From Glycomyces terrestris (lineage in GTDB: Bacteria > Actinomycetota > Actinomycetes > Mycobacteriales > Micromonosporaceae): DNA of 64,000 nt. Position numbers and translations under genes: made by a program. The notes under the pieces were generated by a model that was given only the letters and a program-made list of their open reading frames with translations, had not been told where the DNA came from and ran no database searches. Positions 9,215-17,222 of the stretch are shown piece after piece. The stretch is from positions 987,405 through 1,051,404 of the forward strand of contig NZ_RSEB01000001.1 in the NCBI RefSeq assembly GCF_003933745.1. Reading direction: 5' to 3'. How positions within the stretch are numbered: position 1 is the stretch's first letter; each line of letters begins with the position of its first letter.

Positions 9215-11014
9215 TTGAGCCTCCCCACTCCGGCCATCCCCGGATTCCGCGACTTCGAGATGGTCGCGCACGGGTCGACCGCGTTCGTCTACCGCGCCGT
9301 CCAGGAGCGCCTCGACCGGACCGTGGCCGTGAAGGTCCTGCTCGTCGACGACGACATGACCACCGCCGACTCGGTCGAGAAGGAGCTCGAGGCCACCGTG
9401 GCGGTCTCGAACCACCCGCACATCGTCTCGATCATCGACACCGGGCACACCGAGGCCGGGCACCCGTTCATCGTCATGGAGTACTGCGAGGGCGGCTCCT
9501 ACTCGGCGATCCTCAAGGCGAACGGCCCCCTGCCGGTCCCCGACGTCATCGACGTCGGCGTCAAGATCGGGCAGGCTCTCCAGGCCGCCCACAACGCCGA
9601 CATCCTGCACCGGGACGTCAAGCCGCAGAACATTCTGCGCGGCCAGTACGGCCCGGCGCTGGCCGACTTCGGGATCGCCCGGACTCCGGCGGCGCTCGCG
9701 GCCACGGCCGCGATCGACAAGCTCACCCCGCTCCACGCCTCCCCCGAGGCGCTGCTGCGGCAGGCCCAGACGGCCGCGAGCGACCTGTTCAGCCTCGCGT
9801 CGAGCATGTGGCACCTGCTGGCCGGGTTCGCGCCGTTCGCGAATCCCGAGGGCGGCACCGACCCGGACACGCACCGCCAGCGCGTCACCTCCGACGTGCC
9901 GCCGCCGAAGCTCCCGCGCGACGACGTCCCGGACTGGCTCGAGGGCCTGCTGGTGCGGAGCCTGTCGCGCGACCCGGCCCGGCGTCCGGCGTCGTGCGAG
10001 GCGTTCGCCGAGGAGCTCCAGCGGGGGATGTACGGCGGCGGGGTCGGCAAGGCCGCCGCGCCGTCGGTGATCGGGGACGTCTCGAACGAGGAGACGGTGT
10101 ACCGGCCCGAGGTGGCCTCGCGGGGGACGCGGGTGCCGCTCGACCCGTTCGCGCCCGTGGTCCCGCCGATGCCGCACTCGGAGTACGGGAACACGCTCGG
10201 CTCGACCGCCGGGGGGATGACCGGCGGCGGCACGGACGGGTTCGCCTCGCAGCTGGGGCACCCGGTCGACCCGCGGTACGCGCAGCAGCTGGGCGGCGCG
10301 CCGGTCTCGGCCGCGCCGTTCTCGGGGGCGCCGATGTCCGCGCAGCCGTTCTCGGGCGCCCCGGCGTCCGCGGCGCCGCACATCGCCCCGTACTCGGCGC
10401 CGCCGCAGGCGCCGGTGAGCATGCAGCCGCCGCCGACGCCGTGGACGCCGCAGGCGTCGCCGATGCAGCAGCACGCGGCCCCGCCGCAGGAGCAGGTGTT
10501 CGCGCCGCCGGTCATCGGGCGCGACGGCGCGAAGCAGCGCAAGACGAAGGCGTACAAGCCCGCCAAGCAGGTCCAGCCGAAGCAGAAGGACCCGCGGAGC
10601 CTCAAGGGGTATGTGGTCCTGGGTCTGGCGATCTCGGTCGTCCTGGGGCTCGTCATGACCCTGTGGCTGTGGCTGCTGGTCCCGAACAAGGGGGCCGAGG
10701 ACCTCGACCAGGCCGAGACGGACGGGCAGAACGCCCCCACGGGCCTCGTGATCGAGTCGTGGAACAACGGCGAGGTGACGCTGAGCTGGACCGCGCCCGA
10801 GGGCGCGACGGCGTCGCTGAAGTACTTCGTGTTCGCGCAGCGCGTCGGCGACGAGAAGGCCGAGGTCCTCGACGAGGCCGGGACGAGCGAGACGACGTAC
10901 ACCGTCGCCGGCTTCGTGCCCGACGACGACTACTGCTTCCAGGTGAGCGCGATGTGGGACATCAACCACGTCCCGATGTCCGAACCGGTGTGCACGGCCG
11001 ATCTCGGCGAATGA
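9215..11014 (+). CDS. Membrane Ser/Thr protein kinase with extracellular fibronectin III domain
   Basis: A 599-residue protein starting at TTG 9215 (MSLPTPAIPGFRDFEM) after GGAAGAGAG. The kinase domain (~12-275) has VAVKVL (catalytic Lys), HRDVKPQNIL (~133), DFGIAR (~151) and a variant HASPE in place of APE. The glycine loop is reduced (AHGSTAFVYRAV). An A/P-rich linker (~275-455) contains imperfect SAAPFSGAP repeats, then a basic stretch and one membrane helix (~465-488, LGLAISVVLGLVMTLWLWLL). The C-terminal ~90 residues (GLVIESWNNGEVTLSWTAP ... DDYCFQVSAMW) form a fibronectin type III-like domain outside the cell. It follows the trehalose genes by 61 bp and may share their transcript. The signal sensed is unknown. 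Confidence 0.9.
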   Translation: MSLPTPAIPGFRDFEMVAHGSTAFVYRAVQERLDRTVAVKVLLVDDDMTTADSVEKELEATVAVSNHPHIVSIIDTGHTEAGHPFIVMEYCEGGSYSAILKANGPLPVPDVIDVGVKIGQALQAAHNADILHRDVKPQNILRGQYGPALADFGIARTPAALAATAAIDKLTPLHASPEALLRQAQTAASDLFSLASSMWHLLAGFAPFANPEGGTDPDTHRQRVTSDVPPPKLPRDDVPDWLEGLLVRSLSRDPARRPASCEAFAEELQRGMYGGGVGKAAAPSVIGDVSNEETVYRPEVASRGTRVPLDPFAPVVPPMPHSEYGNTLGSTAGGMTGGGTDGFASQLGHPVDPRYAQQLGGAPVSAAPFSGAPMSAQPFSGAPASAAPHIAPYSAPPQAPVSMQPPPTPWTPQASPMQQHAAPPQEQVFAPPVIGRDGAKQRKTKAYKPAKQVQPKQKDPRSLKGYVVLGLAISVVLGLVMTLWLWLLVPNKGAEDLDQAETDGQNAPTGLVIESWNNGEVTLSWTAPEGATASLKYFVFAQRVGDEKAEVLDEAGTSETTYTVAGFVPDDDYCFQVSAMWDINHVPMSEPVCTADLGE

Positions 11015-11122
11015 GGCCGCCCGATCGGGCGGTGCGCGCCACTCTGGAGTCGCATTCCGCAGTTGCAGAAAATGGGCCGCGAATAGCGCCGTCGAACATT
11101 TGATCGACCAATTCCGGCGGGC

Positions 11123-11153
11123 AAGAAAAATGCGCCCCACGCCCGGAGGGGCA
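11123..11153 (-). terminator. Rho-independent terminator of the 115-residue gene
   Basis: On the minus strand a GCCCC/GGGGC-type stem is followed by a run reading TTTTTCTT. It is one of the few terminators here with a true U-tract. It lies about 30 bp past the stop at 11183. Confidence 0.65.
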
Positions 11154-11182
11154 TGGAGCGCGGCTGTCGCGGGTGCGAAGAC

Positions 11183-11530
11183 CTAGGCGGCGACGGCCTC
11201 GGCGGCGAACGCGCCGGCCTCTTCGAGGTTCTTCAGGGTGGTGTCCCAGCCCTGCTCCGCGGGGAGCTTGGCCGCGAGGCCCTCGATCTCGGCCTTGATC
11301 TTCTCGCCGTGCCCGGCGGCGGCCAGGGCCTTGACGGCCTCGGTGAACGCCTCGGAGCCGGTGGCGAGGTGCATCGTCTTGCCGTCGGTCAGGTTGCGCA
11401 GGTAGACGTGCTTGCCGTTGTTCAGCGGGATCAGGTACTTGAACTCGCCGAGGACGCTGAGGCCCGCAGCACCCTTGCCCTGGCCGGCCTTGACGGAAGC
11501 GCGTGCTGTCTTGGAAGTGTTGGCTGCCAC
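11183..11530 (-). CDS. Small uncharacterised protein (115 aa)
   Basis: A soluble basic-to-neutral protein starting MAANTSKTARASVKAGQGKG, with a flexible Lys/Ser/Ala N-terminus. An ordered core follows (LSVLGEFKYLIPLNNGKHVY, LRNLTDGKTMHLATGSEAF) and then Ala-rich helices to the C-terminus (EAVKALAAAGHGEKIKAEIEG). It has no Cys, signal peptide or membrane segment. GGAGACCGGC upstream of the ATG provides a ribosome-binding site. It is monocistronic, with its own U-tract terminator and a long upstream region. I do not recognise the family. The composition suggests a small abundant cytoplasmic protein, but that is inference. Confidence 0.75.
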   Translation of the reverse strand: MAANTSKTARASVKAGQGKGAAGLSVLGEFKYLIPLNNGKHVYLRNLTDGKTMHLATGSEAFTEAVKALAAAGHGEKIKAEIEGLAAKLPAEQGWDTTLKNLEEAGAFAAEAVAA

Positions 11531-11922
11531 GCCGGTCTCCTCACCATGTCGTGTAGACGGATCTCGGTCTCACGCAGGAAGAGCAGCCCCGAAGACTGGC
11601 ACTGAACCTGGGTTGGACCACAAAAGAAAACCGACAGTACGCCGGTCATGCGCAAGTGTAGCTCAGGTGTCGCCTGGGACGACTAGCACATACACCGGGT
11701 GTGACACATCGAATGATCGAAAAAGTGAGCGCCCGGAGCCGTTTAAGCCTAGCGCGATGCTTTCGAAGCTGTCAGTATGTAACAGAGCGGAATAGCGCGC
11801 CGGGTCCGAGATCATCCCTTGATCGGCCCGGCCGATACCCGTTGGGCGACTTCAAGTCGTAGCCAAATGACCACAAGGAGTGAGCCGGTACTCAGATTCG
11901 CCGATTTCCAAGGAGGTGCGCG
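11531..11922. other. Divergent intergenic region with an 11-bp palindrome
   Basis: 392 bp between the divergent 115-residue gene and the DUF3145 gene; no coding frame is supported. It is less GC-rich than its surroundings. It contains the palindrome ACACCGGGTGT at 11692-11702 within CACA...GACAC flanks, which could be an operator. AAGGAGGTG at 11910-11918 is a near-perfect anti-16S match serving the DUF3145 start. Promoters for both genes must lie here, but I could not assign -35/-10 pairs confidently. Confidence 0.5.
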
Positions 11923-12438
11923 ATGCAGACACGCGGCGTGATCTACATCCACTCCAGCCCGCCGGCCGTGTGCCCGCACGTCGAGTGGGCGATCGGCCGT
12001 GTCCTGGAGAGCTCCGGCGGCGCCTCGCGCCAGGGAACGGTCAAGCTGGGCTGGTCCCCGCAGGACGCCGAGCGGGGCACCATGCGCGCCGAGCGCCCCT
12101 GGACCGGCTACGCCGGCATGGGCGCCGAGTTCGCGAAGGCCCTCGCGCAGTGGCCGATGCTCCGCTTCGAGGTCACCGAGGACCCGAGCGCGGGCGTCGA
12201 CGGCGAGCGCATCATGCACGTCCCCGGCCGCGGCGTCTACCGCGCCGCGATGAGCGCCAGCGGCGACATCATGATCGCCGAGGACCGCATCCGCGCGCTC
12301 CTGGCGACCACCACGAGCGCCGAGGCGCTCCGCTCCGGGCTGGACCAGCTCCTGGGCCTGGAGTGGGAGCGCGAGCTGGCGCCCTACCGCCAGGCCGCCG
12401 GCGGCACCGAGCAGTCCTGGCTCTCCCAGGTCAGCTAG
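11923..12438 (+). CDS. DUF3145 family protein
   Basis: A 171-residue protein with an excellent ribosome-binding site (AAGGAGGTG, 4 nt before the ATG). The sequence TRGVIYIHSSPPAVCPHVEWAIGRV at the N-terminus and GWSPQDAERGTMRAERPW in the middle match the actinobacterial DUF3145 family, as does the C-terminal helical EAIRALL/GLEWERELAPYRQ region (here DRIRALLATTTSAEALRSG). No membrane segment is present. The family is widespread in actinobacteria but lacks an established function. It stands alone, followed by a strong hairpin terminator. Confidence 0.88.
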   Translation: MQTRGVIYIHSSPPAVCPHVEWAIGRVLESSGGASRQGTVKLGWSPQDAERGTMRAERPWTGYAGMGAEFAKALAQWPMLRFEVTEDPSAGVDGERIMHVPGRGVYRAAMSASGDIMIAEDRIRALLATTTSAEALRSGLDQLLGLEWERELAPYRQAAGGTEQSWLSQVS

Positions 12439-12447
12439 CACGCAAGG

Positions 12448-12483
12448 GGAACGCCCGCAACGCGATCGCGTTGCGGGCGTTCC
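12448..12483. terminator. Perfect 16-bp hairpin between convergent genes
   Basis: Arms 12448-12463 and 12468-12483 pair perfectly around GATC, again with a GCGATCGC core as at 1024-1067. It separates the DUF3145 gene from the convergent thioredoxin-fold gene and can serve both strands. Confidence 0.8.
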
Positions 12484-12506
12484 GCTGTGCGGCCGGAGCC
12501 GCGCGG

Positions 12507-13154
12507 CTAGAGGTCGTCGACGAGGTTGTCGAAGTTCGGGCCGTCGGTGCGCGAGCGCTTGAGCTCGTAGAAGCCCGGCGTGGTGGTCACGGCGTAGACG
12601 CCGTCCCACAGCTTCGCGGCGGCCTCGCCCTGCGGGGCGGGGGTCACGACCGGGCCGAAGAGCCCGACCTTGACGCCCTCGTCGTTCTCGACCGCGACGA
12701 CCGGGGTGCCGACGTCGGTGCCGACCAGGCCGATGCCGCGCTCGTGCGAGGCGCGCAGGGCCGCGTCCCACTCGTCGGTGTCGGCGGCCTTGGCGAGCTC
12801 GGCCGGAAGGCCGACGGCCTCCAGCGCCGAGGCGATGTAGACCGCGGAGTCGCGCTCCTTGCGGAGGTGGATGCGGTTGCCGAGGGCGGTGTAGAGCCGC
12901 CCGAGGGTCTCGTTGTCGTACTGCTCGGCGACGGCGGTGGCGACGCGCACGGCCGGGAGGGTCCCGGGCATGAACGCGCGGTACTGCTCGGGGAGCTCGT
13001 CGAGCTTGGGCTCGTTGAGGACGAAGAGGCTCATCACGTTCCAGCGCACGTCGAGGTCGCGGTGCTTCGCCGCCTCGATGATCCAGCGGGAGGTCATCCA
13101 CGCCCACGGGCAGGCGGGATCGAACCAGAAGTCGACGGTCTTGGTATCGGTCAT
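12507..13154 (-). CDS. DsbA-like thioredoxin-fold protein, mycothiol-dependent nitroreductase (Rv2466c) family
   Basis: A 215-residue protein. VDFWFDPACPWAWMTSRWIIE at the N-terminus, GNRIHLRKERD, the helical insertion and GVGLVGTDVGTPVV/FFGPVVTPAP-type region (here LFGPVVTPAPQG) match the actinobacterial family of Mycobacterium Rv2466c, a mycothiol-using oxidoreductase that reduces nitro compounds. The active site reads CPWA, with one Cys only, so the mechanism would have to be monothiol, as is common among homologues outside mycobacteria. It is divergent from an AraC-type regulator 99 bp away, a plausible controller. In mycobacteria the gene is oxidative-stress induced; no SigR-type promoter is visible here. 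Confidence 0.88.
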   Translation of the reverse strand: MTDTKTVDFWFDPACPWAWMTSRWIIEAAKHRDLDVRWNVMSLFVLNEPKLDELPEQYRAFMPGTLPAVRVATAVAEQYDNETLGRLYTALGNRIHLRKERDSAVYIASALEAVGLPAELAKAADTDEWDAALRASHERGIGLVGTDVGTPVVAVENDEGVKVGLFGPVVTPAPQGEAAAKLWDGVYAVTTTPGFYELKRSRTDGPNFDNLVDDL

Positions 13155-13253
13155 GCCGACCAGCCTACTTCAAATTTGAACAAGTCCCCAGGGCGGCCGC
13201 CCATGATCGGGAGTCACCTCGCGGTCGCGAAAAACCGGATAAAGTACCACTCG

Positions 13254-14147
13254 ATGCTGGTGAATACGCGACAAGATGACATATCGGGACGCTTGTTCCC
13301 GGGCGCCGCCGAGTGCCTCGCCGAGCCGTTCGGCGCACCGGCCCCGTCGTTCGAGATCCTCACGCTCTCGCGCCTGCGCGCGAGCGGCGCCGCCCTGGGC
13401 CGGCCGTTCCGGCCGGACCGGCACTGCCTGGTCACGCTGACCTCGGGGTCGCTGCGCCATGCCGTGGACTTCCGCGAGCACGCGCTCGCGCCGGGCCAGT
13501 GGCTGTGGGCGCGGCCCGGGCAGGTGCAGCAGTGGGGCGCGCTCGACCGGGCCGAGGGCACGGTCATCCGCTTCGCGACCGGGTTCCTGGACCCCGACAC
13601 CGCGATCGGGGTGTGCGCCGACGACCCGCACGCGCCGGTGCTGCGGGTGCCGGCGGCCGAGGACCACGCGCTCCTGCGGGCGGCGACCACGCAGCTCCAG
13701 TGGGAGCACTCGGCCGACCGGCTCGCGCCGGACACGCGGCGGCAGGTGCTGCGGCACCTCCTCGCGGTCCTGGTGCTGCGGGTGGCGAGCCTGCCGGGCG
13801 CGGCGGCCGGCGCCGAGCACAGCGAGGTGTACCTGTCGTTCCGCGACGCGGTCGAGCGCGACTTCGCGAACACGCGGACGCTCAGCGACTACGCCGAGGC
13901 CCTGGCGTGCTCGCCGCGGACGCTCTCGCGCGCCACGATTGCGGCGGTCGGCATGCCCGCCAAGGAGTTCATCGACCGGCGGGTGGTGCTGGAGGCGAAG
14001 CGGATGCTCGCGTGCTCCTCGGTCCCGGCCGCCCGCATCGGCGAGCGCCTCGGCTTCTCCAGCGCCACCAACTTCAACAAGTTCTTCGCCCAGCGCACCG
14101 GCAGGACCCCGATCGCCTTCAGAAGCGAGGTCCTGGCGCCGCGGTAA
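13254..14147 (+). CDS. AraC-family transcriptional regulator
   Basis: About 297 residues from ATG 13254 (MLVNTRQDDISG); an upstream in-frame ATG at 13203 is also possible and no clear ribosome-binding site decides it. The N-terminal half is a cupin-like ligand domain (HCLVTLTSGSLRHAVDF, LAPGQWLWARPGQVQQWG). The C-terminal ~100 residues hold two helix-turn-helix units: TLSDYAEALACSPRTLSRA and the signature ARIGERLGFSSATNFNKFFAQRTGRTPIAFR. It is divergent from the nitroreductase-like gene and convergent with truB (25 bp). Its ligand is unknown. Confidence 0.87.
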   Translation: MLVNTRQDDISGRLFPGAAECLAEPFGAPAPSFEILTLSRLRASGAALGRPFRPDRHCLVTLTSGSLRHAVDFREHALAPGQWLWARPGQVQQWGALDRAEGTVIRFATGFLDPDTAIGVCADDPHAPVLRVPAAEDHALLRAATTQLQWEHSADRLAPDTRRQVLRHLLAVLVLRVASLPGAAAGAEHSEVYLSFRDAVERDFANTRTLSDYAEALACSPRTLSRATIAAVGMPAKEFIDRRVVLEAKRMLACSSVPAARIGERLGFSSATNFNKFFAQRTGRTPIAFRSEVLAPR

Positions 14148-14172
14148 GTCCGACAATCGGGCCCGGGCGGCG

Positions 14173-15084
14173 TCAGCTGGCCGCGGCGAAGACCGTCTCG
14201 GGTCTGGCGGTGTCCCCCTGCTCGGTGAGGACCGCTAGGAGTTCGCCGGCCGCGTCGAGGACGGCGTAGCGGCCCGCGATGCCGGCGGCTTTGAGGGGCT
14301 TGCCGTAGGAGAGGGCCTTGGCCTCCGCGTCGGTGGCGGTGCGGGTCGGCATGAGCCGCGCCGCGGCCTCGCCCATCGTGAGGGCGCCGAGGGGCTCCCC
14401 CGCCTCCGCGCGCTCGGCCAGCGCCTCGAGAGTGGCGGCCGCGTCGAGGCCGAAGCCGCCGATCCTGGTGCGGCGCAAGGCGGTCAGGTGGCCGCCGACG
14501 TCGAGGGCGGCGCCGAGGTCGCGGGCGATGGCGCGGATGTACGTGCCGGAGGAGCAGGAGACGTCGACGTCGACGTCGGTGAAGGCCCCTTCGCGGCGGA
14601 TCGCGAGGACCTCGATCGCGGCGATGGTGACCCGGCGCGGCTTGAGCTCGACGGCCTCGCCTTCGCGCACCCGCTTGTAGGCGCGCTGCCCCTCGACCTT
14701 GACGGCGCTGACGGCGCTCGGCACCTGGTCGATCTCGCCGGTCATGGCCGCGAGGCCGGCCCGGATCGCGTCCTCGGCGACCGCGGAGGCGTCGGCGGTC
14801 GCGGTGGTCTCGCCCTCGGCGTCGTCGGTCACGGTGGCCTGGCCGAGGCGGATCGTCGCGGCGTACGACTTGTCGAGGCCGGACACGTACGTCAGCAGCT
14901 TGGTGGCCTTGCCGACGGCGACGATGAGGACGCCGGTGGCCATCGGGTCCAGCGTGCCGCCGTGGCCCACCTTGCGGGTGCCGCAGATGCGGCGCATCCG
15001 GGACACGACCCCGTGCGAGGTGATGCCCTGCGGCTTGTCGACGACGATGAGGCCCGGCTGCGGGCCGTTCTGCGCTGCGGTCAC
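14173..15084 (-). CDS. truB: tRNA pseudouridine(55) synthase
   Basis: A 303-residue enzyme that converts U55 of tRNAs to pseudouridine. GLIVVDKPQGITSHG, then KVGHGGTLDPMATG with the catalytic Asp (D46), SYAATIRLGQAT, VSAVKVEGQRAYKRVREG and SCSSGTYIRAIARDLG are all canonical TruB motifs. Length and C-terminal PUA-like region (YAVLDAAGELLAVL) are normal. It sits at the end of the rbfA-side cluster, as usual in bacteria, 37 bp after a possible 37-codon ORF. Confidence 0.96.
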   Translation of the reverse strand: MTAAQNGPQPGLIVVDKPQGITSHGVVSRMRRICGTRKVGHGGTLDPMATGVLIVAVGKATKLLTYVSGLDKSYAATIRLGQATVTDDAEGETTATADASAVAEDAIRAGLAAMTGEIDQVPSAVSAVKVEGQRAYKRVREGEAVELKPRRVTIAAIEVLAIRREGAFTDVDVDVSCSSGTYIRAIARDLGAALDVGGHLTALRRTRIGGFGLDAAATLEALAERAEAGEPLGALTMGEAAARLMPTRTATDAEAKALSYGKPLKAAGIAGRYAVLDAAGELLAVLTEQGDTARPETVFAAAS

Positions 15085-15120
15085 GGTCGTACACGCTAAC
15101 GCGCCGCCGCCGGAGGCGGG

Positions 15121-15234
15121 CTACTGGTGGCGGTCGAGCGACTCCTGGAGGGCGCGCAGCGCCTCCGCCTTCTCTTCATCCCAAGTGTTGGGACGGGCGC
15201 GGCGCTTGCGTCGAGGCGATGAATCGGTGTTCAT
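15121..15234 (-). CDS. Possible 37-residue basic small protein between MATE gene and truB
   Basis: On the minus strand ATG at 15234 opens 37 codons ending TAG at 15121-15123. The product begins MNTDSSPRRKRRARPNTWDE and ends with a helix-like ALRALQESLDRHQ. The basic then amphipathic layout and its place between co-oriented genes support reality. An AAGG lies about 9 nt upstream of the ATG. I know no family; it could be a chance frame in GC-rich DNA. Confidence 0.45.
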   Translation of the reverse strand: MNTDSSPRRKRRARPNTWDEEKAEALRALQESLDRHQ

Positions 15235-15300
15235 CCTCGACACCTTAACGGAGGTTCAGGCGCTTCACAGCCGAGAATTCACATGGTGAGACAGCTGTCG

Positions 15301-16632
15301 TCAGGAGCGCTCGGCGCCGGTGACGGCCCAGTCACCGGACCGCAAGCGCCACAGGATGAGTCCGAGGCGCACCAGCATGAAGACCGCGACCCCGCCCCAG
15401 ATGCCGGTGAGGCCCCAGTCGAAGACGAGCGTCAGCCATGTGAACGGCAGCCCGCTCGCGATCGAGACGACGGTCATGTTCCGCATGAACCGCAGGTCGC
15501 CGGCGCCGATGAGGACACCGTCGAGCGCGAACACCACGCCCGCGACCGGCAGCAGCAGCACCAGCCACGGCCAGATGCGCCCGAGCTGGTCGTGGACGGC
15601 GGCGTCGGAGGTGAACAGGCCCGGCAGCACCGGCACGAGCGCGAGCACCGCGACCAGGAACAGCACGCCGTAGCCGACGCCCACGACGGTGATGCGCTTC
15701 GCCGAGGCCCTCGCGGCCTCGGGCCGGCCCGCGCCGAGGTCGGCGCCGATGAGGGCCTGGGCGGCGATCGCGACCGCGTCGAGCGCGAGGGCCGCGAAGA
15801 ACCACAGCTGCATGCCGATCTGGTGCGCGCCGAGCGCGGCCGTGCCGACCCGGGCGGCCACCGCCGCGGCCGAGAAGGAGCTCACCTGAAACGCGACGCC
15901 GCGGATGATCAAGTCGCCGTTGGCGACCAGCTGCTTCGACAGGAGCGGCCAGTCGACGCGCAGCGCGACCCGCTCGCGGCGCAGCGCCAGCAGGAACAGC
16001 GTGCCGGAGACGGCCTGCGCGACGGCGTTCGCCCACGCCGAGCCGACCAGGCCGAGGCCGGCCGGGTAGACCAGGACCGGCGCGAGGACCGCCGAGAGCA
16101 GGAACGACGCCGACACGAACCACATCGGCCGCCGCGTGTCCTGGACGGCCCGCATCCAGCCCTGGCCGGCCCCGGCGACCAGGAGGAACGGCGCGCCGAG
16201 GATCGCCACGCGCAGCCACTCGGCCGCGGCGGCCTCCACGGCCGGGTCGTCGCCCATGAGGCGCGCCAGCGGGCCCGCGGCGACCTCGATCGCCGCGATC
16301 ATGAGCAGGCCGGCCGCCAGCGCGATCCAGGTGCCCTGGACGCCTTCGGCGACGGCGCCGGCCCGGTCGCCCGCGCCGTAGCGGCGGGAGGCGCGGGCGG
16401 TGGTGCCGTAGGCGAGGACCGCGCCGACGAGCGGCGCGAGGCCCATGATGACGCCGCCGAGCGCGAGGCCCGCGAGCGGCACGGCGCCGAGGTGGCCGAC
16501 CACGGCGGTGTCGATGAGCAGGTAGATCGGCTCGGCGGCGAGGACGACGAGGGCCGGGAGCGCCAGGGAGGCGATCTTCCGGTAGGAGGCCGGCTTCGGC
16601 AGGACCGGCCCGGCGGGGGCGGCCGGGCTCAC
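15301..16632 (-). CDS. MATE family efflux transporter
   Basis: About 443 residues; the GTG at 16632 overlaps the rbfA stop (GTGA), so the gene is translationally coupled to rbfA. Twelve hydrophobic segments are expected from the sequence. MATE hallmarks are IASLALPALVVLAAEPIYLLIDTAVVGHLG near the start, GWMRAVQDTRRPMW, LVGSAWANAVAQ, LGAHQIGMQLWFF and AAQALIGADLGAGRPEAA, in two pseudo-symmetric halves. It would export cationic drugs or metabolites using H+ or Na+. MATE/DinF genes beside rbfA-truB recur in actinobacteria. Confidence 0.93.
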   Translation of the reverse strand: MSPAAPAGPVLPKPASYRKIASLALPALVVLAAEPIYLLIDTAVVGHLGAVPLAGLALGGVIMGLAPLVGAVLAYGTTARASRRYGAGDRAGAVAEGVQGTWIALAAGLLMIAAIEVAAGPLARLMGDDPAVEAAAAEWLRVAILGAPFLLVAGAGQGWMRAVQDTRRPMWFVSASFLLSAVLAPVLVYPAGLGLVGSAWANAVAQAVSGTLFLLALRRERVALRVDWPLLSKQLVANGDLIIRGVAFQVSSFSAAAVAARVGTAALGAHQIGMQLWFFAALALDAVAIAAQALIGADLGAGRPEAARASAKRITVVGVGYGVLFLVAVLALVPVLPGLFTSDAAVHDQLGRIWPWLVLLLPVAGVVFALDGVLIGAGDLRFMRNMTVVSIASGLPFTWLTLVFDWGLTGIWGGVAVFMLVRLGLILWRLRSGDWAVTGAERS

Positions 16633-17081
16633 CGCTCGGCGGTCTCGGACGCCTCGTCCTCGGGGTCGTCCTTCTCGATGTACGGGTTGGCGTCGCCGGC
16701 GTAGGTGGCGTTCTCGGCGATCTTGTGGACCTCGGCGTCGGCCGCGGCGGCCTTCGCGAGGAGCTCCTCGATCCGGTTGGCCTGGTCCGGGACGGTGTCG
16801 GCGATGAACGTGAGGGACGGCGTGTGCCGCATCCCCAGGGCCCGGCCGACGGTGGTGCGCAGGTGCCCGGTGGCGCGCTCCAGGCCCGCCGCGGACGCCT
16901 TCACCTGGTCCTCGTCGCCGAGGACGGTGTAGAAGACCGTGGCCTCGCGGAGGTCCGAGGTGATGCGCGCGTCGGTGATGGTGACCATGCCGACCCGGGG
17001 GTCCTTGAGTTTGCGGACCGCCTGCGCGGTCAGCTCCATGACCCGCTTGGAAACCTGGGCCCGCTTCGCCGCGTCTGCCAT
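16629..17081 (-). CDS. rbfA: 30S ribosome-binding factor A
   Basis: A 150-residue cold-shock/assembly factor binding the immature 30S subunit near 16S helix 1. AKRAQVSKRVMELTAQAVR, KDPRVGMVTITDARITSDLREATVFYTVLG and a GMRHTPSLTFIADTV strand match the KH-like RbfA core. The C-terminal ~25 residues are acidic and disordered. Start ATG 17081 follows GGGGAGAGCG. It overlaps the MATE gene by 4 nt and lies 141 bp downstream of the DUF503 gene, with a hairpin between. Confidence 0.95.
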   Translation of the reverse strand: MADAAKRAQVSKRVMELTAQAVRKLKDPRVGMVTITDARITSDLREATVFYTVLGDEDQVKASAAGLERATGHLRTTVGRALGMRHTPSLTFIADTVPDQANRIEELLAKAAAADAEVHKIAENATYAGDANPYIEKDDPEDEASETAER

Positions 17082-17138
17082 CGCTCTCCCCTGCCTTCTG
17101 CGTTCGCGCGCATCTCTGGTCGGATGCGCCTTGGTCCA

Positions 17139-17160
17139 CCGCGCCCGTCCGCGGGCGCGG
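17139..17160 (-). terminator. 9-bp GC hairpin between DUF503 and rbfA
   Basis: Arms 17139-17147 and 17152-17160 are perfect around TCCG. It sits between two co-directional genes, so it may attenuate or partly terminate rather than end transcription. No U-tract is present. Confidence 0.5.
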
Positions 17161-17222
17161 TTACTGACTGCTCGCCGGTGCCCGAATTCGGCCCCGCTCC
17201 TCGGCGGCGTTATTCGGCCCCG

